Made by a program: the position numbers and the translations under genes. A DNA stretch of 64,000 nucleotides. It comes from Rugamonas apoptosis. Lineage in GTDB: Bacteria > Pseudomonadota > Gammaproteobacteria > Burkholderiales > Burkholderiaceae_D. The DNA lies in assembly GCF_014042355.1 (NCBI RefSeq), contig NZ_JACEZU010000004.1:248001-312000 (forward strand), given 5' to 3'. The notes under the pieces are model-generated. The model saw nothing but the letters and a program-made list of their open reading frames with translations, was not told the origin of the DNA and made no database searches. This document shows, in pieces, positions 60,074-64,000 of the stretch; position 1 is the first letter of the stretch, and every line of letters begins with the position of its first letter.

Positions 60074-60463
60074 TCAGGGTATCATGGTCTTGGTGGTGCC
60101 GGGGGTGCTGAATGCGATCACGCCGCCCCAGTTGCACATGCACTTGGAGACGTTGTCAAGCGCCGGCATATTGGCGATCAACACCGTCGGCGCGCCTGGC
60201 ACCCACGGCGCCGAGGTGGCGGGAATACAGGGCATGGGCGTCAGCACGCCCAGTGCGGCGGCGGTGGCGGCGGCCACGGTGGGATTGGCCGGCGAACTGC
60301 ACACCCCGAACGGCAGGATGTTGACCAGCGGGATATGATCCATGATGTTGGCCGCCGGCGGCCCTTCGGCCAGCACCTTGTTTTTCGGCAATACGACCAA
60401 TGACGACGGCGCCGCCCCGAAGGTACAGGTCATCATCGCTCCCATCGACACTTGGTTCGGCAT
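60074..60463 (-). CDS. PAAR-like DUF4280 protein
   Basis: A 129-residue protein of the DUF4280 PAAR-like group (MGAMMTCTFGAAPSSLVVLPKNKVLAEGPPAANIMDHIPLVNILPFGVC, ALGVLTPMPCIPATSAPWVPGAPTVLI). Conserved cysteines (Cys13, then others at PFGVC, PMPC and KCMC) suggest a metal-bound tip. It would cap the VgrG spike or carry an effector. It is first in the reverse-strand set with vgrG, FHA, tssK and tagF. Confidence 0.88.
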   Translation of the reverse strand: MPNQVSMGAMMTCTFGAAPSSLVVLPKNKVLAEGPPAANIMDHIPLVNILPFGVCSSPANPTVAAATAAALGVLTPMPCIPATSAPWVPGAPTVLIANMPALDNVSKCMCNWGGVIAFSTPGTTKTMIP

Positions 60464-60671
60464 CGCATCCTCCGCTGGTTGCTGAGCGTTGCTGTTGGTA
60501 GTCGCTTGTTGCTGGTGATTAGCTAGTGTGGCCTATTATGACCGATAAAACTGTAAGAAAGGAAAGGTTTTAGGGTAAGCTGGCATACCAAAACCCGGCC
60601 GTGCGTGGCGCATCGACCACGCCGGCACGACGCCAGGACGAAGCACGGACGACGTACCTCAGGAGGCTGAC

Positions 60672-62141
60672 ATGGCAGGATCGCTGATCTTCGAATTCCA
60701 GCTTGCATTGCCCGGCCATGACGCGGAACCGGCGGCGCCGGGACAGCCCATGCGCATGCTGGTGCTGGGCGATTTCTCGGGCCGGGTGCCGGACAGCCCG
60801 CTGGCCCGCCGTCCCATCCACCGTATCGACCTCGATAACTTCGACCAGGTCATGGCCCGCTGCGCACCCGCGCTGGCGCTGACACTGGACGGCGCCCCGG
60901 CCACCTTGCGCTTCCAGTGCCTGGACGACTTCCATCCCGACCAGTTATACCAGCAGGCCGACGTCTTCCAGCCGCTGCGCAACCAGCGCCAGCGCCTCAA
61001 CTGTCCTGCCACTTTCGCGGCCGCCGCCGCCCAGATGCAGCCACCGCCCGTCCCTTCGGCCACGCCTGCCCCCACACCCAGCACCGGCGGCGGCAGTGAT
61101 TTCGCCAGCCTGCTGGGCGGCACCGTGCGTTCCGCCGCCAGCCCGAACGATTTCGACGCCCTGGTCAAGGTGCTGGTGGGCGCGGTGCCGGCCACCGATG
61201 CCCGCCAGTCCAGCTATCTGGCGGCGGCCGACAGCGTGATCGGCCAGCGCATGCGCGAACTGCTGCACGCGCCCGCGTTCCAGCGGCTGGAGGCGGCGTG
61301 GCGTGGCGTCCACACGCTGGTGACGGGGCTGGAGCTCGACAGCGGCTTGCAACTGCACCTGGTCGATATCGGCAAGGATGAACTGGCGGCCGACCTGCGG
61401 GCCGCCGGCCCTGAGCTGCGGCAAAGCGCGCTGTACCAACTGCTGGTGGAGCAGCCGCGCCAGTGGCCGGATAGCGCGCCCTGGTCCATCCTGGTGGGCG
61501 ACTACCATTTCAACGACAGCGAAGACGATGTGCAATCGCTGTCGGCGCTGGCCGCGCTGGCCAGCCAGGCCGGCGCGCCCTTGCTGGCCGGCGCCTGCGA
61601 CAGCGTGCTCGGATGCGCACAGCTGGCCGCCACGCCCGATCCCGATGACTGGCCCGCGCCCGCGCCCGCGGCCAGCGAGCGCTGGCAAGCACTGCGCGCC
61701 AGCCCGCACGCCAGCTGGCTGGGACTGGCCCTGCCGCGCATGCTGCTGCGCCTGCCCTATGGCAAACAGACGGACCGCATCGAACACTTCAATTTTGAAG
61801 AAGCGGACGGCCAGCTCGATCATGAACACTACCTGTGGGGGAACGCCGCGTTCGGCCTGGCCCTGCTGCTGGGGCAATCGTTCAACGCCGAAGGCTGGGA
61901 CATGGAACCGGGCGGCCAACTGGAGCTGGGCGACCTGCCGGCCCACACCTTCCGCCGCGACGGCGAAGCGCGCATGCAAGCCTGCGCCGAAACGTGGCTG
62001 TCCGACCGCGCCGCCGAAGCCATGCTGCGCCAGGGCCTGATGCCGCTGCGCAGCCTGCGCGACCGCAACGCGGCCCGTTTCCAGCGCTGCCAGTCGCTGG
62101 CGCAGCCGCCAAAGGCGCTGTCCGGCCGCTGGCAAAGCTAA
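60672..62141 (+). CDS. TssB-TssC-like fused sheath protein
   Basis: A 489-residue protein. Residues 1-110 resemble TssB (MRMLVLGDFSGRVPDSPLARRPIHRIDLDNFDQVM). A Pro-rich linker follows (118-140). From about 165 on it looks like TssC, with SYLAAADSVIGQRMRELLHAPAFQRLEAAWRGVHTLVTGLEL, WSILVGDYHFN, LGLALPRMLLRLPYGKQTDRIEHFNFEE and LWGNAAFGLALLLGQSF. In the usual T6SS these are separate genes. The C-terminus is shorter than in full TssC and may lack the last sheath strands. It is divergent from the PAAR-like gene, across a 208-base gap. Confidence 0.82.
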   Translation: MAGSLIFEFQLALPGHDAEPAAPGQPMRMLVLGDFSGRVPDSPLARRPIHRIDLDNFDQVMARCAPALALTLDGAPATLRFQCLDDFHPDQLYQQADVFQPLRNQRQRLNCPATFAAAAAQMQPPPVPSATPAPTPSTGGGSDFASLLGGTVRSAASPNDFDALVKVLVGAVPATDARQSSYLAAADSVIGQRMRELLHAPAFQRLEAAWRGVHTLVTGLELDSGLQLHLVDIGKDELAADLRAAGPELRQSALYQLLVEQPRQWPDSAPWSILVGDYHFNDSEDDVQSLSALAALASQAGAPLLAGACDSVLGCAQLAATPDPDDWPAPAPAASERWQALRASPHASWLGLALPRMLLRLPYGKQTDRIEHFNFEEADGQLDHEHYLWGNAAFGLALLLGQSFNAEGWDMEPGGQLELGDLPAHTFRRDGEARMQACAETWLSDRAAEAMLRQGLMPLRSLRDRNAARFQRCQSLAQPPKALSGRWQS

Positions 62142-62225
62142 GCAGCAAAGATCCGTTACAAATCCGCGCCGCCGGCCGCCAAGGGACATGCTACCGTAGC
62201 CGCTTTTTGCGCAACCGGAAAACAC

Positions 62226-62813
62226 ATGGAAGCTATGGATATCATCGACACCCAGAATGACACGCCAACGGGCGGCAAGCTCAATGCCGCCGTCGCCATC
62301 ACGGTGGCCCTGCTGGCCACCTTCATGGGCATCTGCAAGGTCAAGGACGACAACATCAACCAGGCCATGCAACAAGCCCAGGCCAACCGGGTCGACCACT
62401 GGAACTTCTACCAGGCCCGCAACCTGCGCGAGGAGGTGGCGCGTGCCACCGTCACCCAGCTCAAGCTGTCCGCCGCCGGCCGCCCCGCCGGCGAACAGGC
62501 AGGCTACCAGGCCGCCATCAGCGAATACCAGGCGCTGGCGGCCGACCAGTTCAAGAAAAAGGCCGAAGCCAAGGCCACGGCCGAACAGGACCAGAAGGAT
62601 TACGACGCCCTCAACTTCCGCGACGACCAGTTCGACTTGTCCGACACCCTGCTGGCCATCGCCATTTCGCTGCTGGCCGTCACCGCCCTCACCCAGCAAC
62701 GCGGCCTGTATTTCGCCGCGCTGGTACCCACGGGGTTCGGCGTGCTGATGGGCCTGGCCGGATTGGCCGGCTGGTCCATCCACCCCAACGGCCTGATCGC
62801 CCTGCTGTCCTAG
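62226..62813 (+). CDS. DUF4337 family membrane protein
   Basis: A 195-residue protein with one N-terminal helix (about 18-38, AAVAITVALLATFMGICKV), a cytoplasmic or periplasmic coiled region (DDNINQAMQQAQANRVDHWNFYQARNLREE) and two C-terminal helices (LSDTLLAIAISLLAVTALTQQ and LYFAALVPTGFGVLMGLAG). This fits DUF4337, whose function is unknown. It lies between the sheath fusion and a TPR protein in the same direction, 84 bases after the fusion. A second ATG at 62235 is possible. Confidence 0.8.
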   Translation: MEAMDIIDTQNDTPTGGKLNAAVAITVALLATFMGICKVKDDNINQAMQQAQANRVDHWNFYQARNLREEVARATVTQLKLSAAGRPAGEQAGYQAAISEYQALAADQFKKKAEAKATAEQDQKDYDALNFRDDQFDLSDTLLAIAISLLAVTALTQQRGLYFAALVPTGFGVLMGLAGLAGWSIHPNGLIALLS

Positions 62814-62835
62814 CCACCCACGTCCCGGAGTCCGC

Positions 62836-64000
62836 ATGCCGAAGTCGTCCCGCCCATCGCCACGGCCCTCCCGCCGCCCGTCGCAGAAGATCAGCCTGGC
62901 CGACGCCTTCCAGCTGGCCATGACGGTACACCGGCGCGGCCAGCCCGGCCTCGCCGCGCGCCATTACCGCGCCATCCTGCAAGTGGCGCCCGGCCATGCG
63001 GACGCGCTGCACTACCTGGGCGTGGCCCAGCACCAGTTGGGACAGCATGACGACGCGCTGCGCCTGATCACCCGCGCGCTGGAACTGGCGCCCGATTACG
63101 TGGATGCGCGCAACAACCTGGGCAACATGCAAAAGGAACGCTGCCAATACGCCGCCGCCGAGCAGTCCTACCGCAAGGTGCTGGCGGCCCGGCCCGACTT
63201 CGTCCTGGCCCACAACAACCTGGGCGTGGTGCTCAAGGAACAGGGCCGCCATGCGGAAGCCATCGTCGCCTACCGGCAGGCGGTGGCGCTGGCGCCTGGC
63301 TTCGTGGAGGCGTGGACCAATCTGGGCCATGTGCTGAAAAAGACGGGCGCGCAGGAGGAAGCCCTGAGCGCCTACCGGGAAGCGATCCTGCTCAAGCCGG
63401 ACGACCCCACCATGCTGCACAGCCTGGGCCGCGCCCTGGTGGCCTACGGCCGCGATGCCGATGCGCTGGAAGTCTACCGCCGCTGGCAGGAGCGCGAGCC
63501 GGACAACCCCGTGGTGGCCCACCTGATCGCCGCCTGCCAGGGCGCCAGCGCGCCCGCGCGCGCATCCGACGCCTTCGTGCAGACCACCTTCAACCGTTTC
63601 GCGGAAAGCTTCGACCAGGTGCTGGCGCGGCTGGAATACCGCGCGCCCGCCCTGTGCGCGCAGCAGGTCGCCACGCTGGTGGAAACGCCGGCCCGCCAGT
63701 TGGACGTGCTCGACGCAGGCTGCGGCACCGGCCTGTGCGGTCCGCTGCTGCGCCCCTACGCGTGCGTGCTGCACGGCGTGGACCTGGCCGGCGCCATGTT
63801 GAAGAAGGCGGCCCAGCGCGGTGATTACGATGCGCTGGACGAGGCCGAGCTGACGGCCTGGCTCACACAACACCCGGCGGCCTATGACCTGATCGTGTCG
63901 GCCGACACGCTGTGCTATTTCGGCGCCTTGCAGGAAGTGCTGGCCGCCGCGCGGCAAGCCTTGCGCGACAGCGGGCTGCTGGTGTTCACCGTCGAACAGG
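62836..64000 (+). CDS. TPR-repeat protein with C-terminal SAM methyltransferase, runs off the window
   Basis: Starts at 62836 (GGAG 6 bases upstream). At least five TPR units (about residues 25-235), with repeats such as RNNLGNMQKERCQYAAAEQ, AHNNLGVVLKEQGRHAEAIV and WTNLGHVLKKTGAQEEALS. From about 240 a class I methyltransferase begins, with the SAM-binding LDAGCGTGLCGPLL. The frame is open to the end, so the C-terminus is missing. TPR-methyltransferase fusions of this kind are seen in proteobacteria without proven substrates. Its place downstream of a T6SS sheath gene is unusual. Confidence 0.83.
   Translation, partial: MPKSSRPSPRPSRRPSQKISLADAFQLAMTVHRRGQPGLAARHYRAILQVAPGHADALHYLGVAQHQLGQHDDALRLITRALELAPDYVDARNNLGNMQKERCQYAAAEQSYRKVLAARPDFVLAHNNLGVVLKEQGRHAEAIVAYRQAVALAPGFVEAWTNLGHVLKKTGAQEEALSAYREAILLKPDDPTMLHSLGRALVAYGRDADALEVYRRWQEREPDNPVVAHLIAACQGASAPARASDAFVQTTFNRFAESFDQVLARLEYRAPALCAQQVATLVETPARQLDVLDAGCGTGLCGPLLRPYACVLHGVDLAGAMLKKAAQRGDYDALDEAELTAWLTQHPAAYDLIVSADTLCYFGALQEVLAAARQALRDSGLLVFTVEQ

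Overview
The window is about 64 kb of GC-rich proteobacterial DNA with dense, tightly packed genes. The gene content (NirK with a fused cytochrome c, single-subunit quinol NO reductase, UbiUVT, class III RNR, a family I.2 lipase with foldase) and the abundant REP hairpins built on a GGGTCAG core point to a betaproteobacterium. The Oxalobacteraceae (Massilia, Janthinobacterium or Duganella type) are most likely. That placement is inference; the window contains no rRNA or tRNA gene.

Bases 1-25,800 are an anaerobic and nitrogen-oxide block. It starts with nsrR and the divergent quinol NO reductase gene norB, which share an intergenic region with two NsrR-like boxes. DUF2249 and SirB2 proteins follow, then nirK, nirV and an SCO-type copper chaperone. 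Next comes a reverse-strand operon of unknown role: isochorismatase-like hydrolase, amidohydrolase, two XapX proteins, DoxX and a YoaK/DUF1275 protein. Divergent from it is the class III ribonucleotide reductase (nrdD, a separate 65-residue glycyl-radical peptide, nrdG) behind tandem NrdR boxes. A second divergent pair shares a perfect FNR box at 20322-20335. On one side lies an NPD-family flavoprotein followed by ubiU-ubiV-ubiT, a DGC-domain protein and a ThDP decarboxylase. On the other lie hemerythrin, DUF2249 and a 12-TM membrane protein. Together these genes suit growth by denitrification with oxygen-independent ubiquinone and deoxynucleotide synthesis. PaaX, a glycerate kinase and a REP-associated transposase flanked by inverted REPs close the block.

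Bases 25,870-46,060 are mostly housekeeping and transport: copper ATPase with a CueR-type promoter, cytochrome b561, a second P-type ATPase, CpdB, prfB with its programmed frameshift, a HAD phosphatase, lysS, ppnN, a POT peptide transporter, PBP1A, a TetR regulator, and a secreted lipase with its foldase.

Bases 46,189-50,598 hold four genes linked by 4-base overlaps: a small membrane sensor, an MFS permease fused to an extracytoplasmic sensor and HAMP-like module, a COG2984-type substrate-binding protein and a GNAT acetyltransferase. I recognise no characterised system with this composition.

Bases 50,616 to the right edge are a type VI secretion region: membrane Ser/Thr kinase, PP2C phosphatase, TagF, TssK, FHA protein, VgrG, a DUF4280 PAAR-like protein, a TssB-TssC-like fusion, a DUF4337 protein and a TPR-methyltransferase that runs off the edge. 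The kinase carries four D-D-x-T-R repeats that look like docking sites for the FHA protein. Many core Tss genes are absent from the window, so they must lie to the right or elsewhere.
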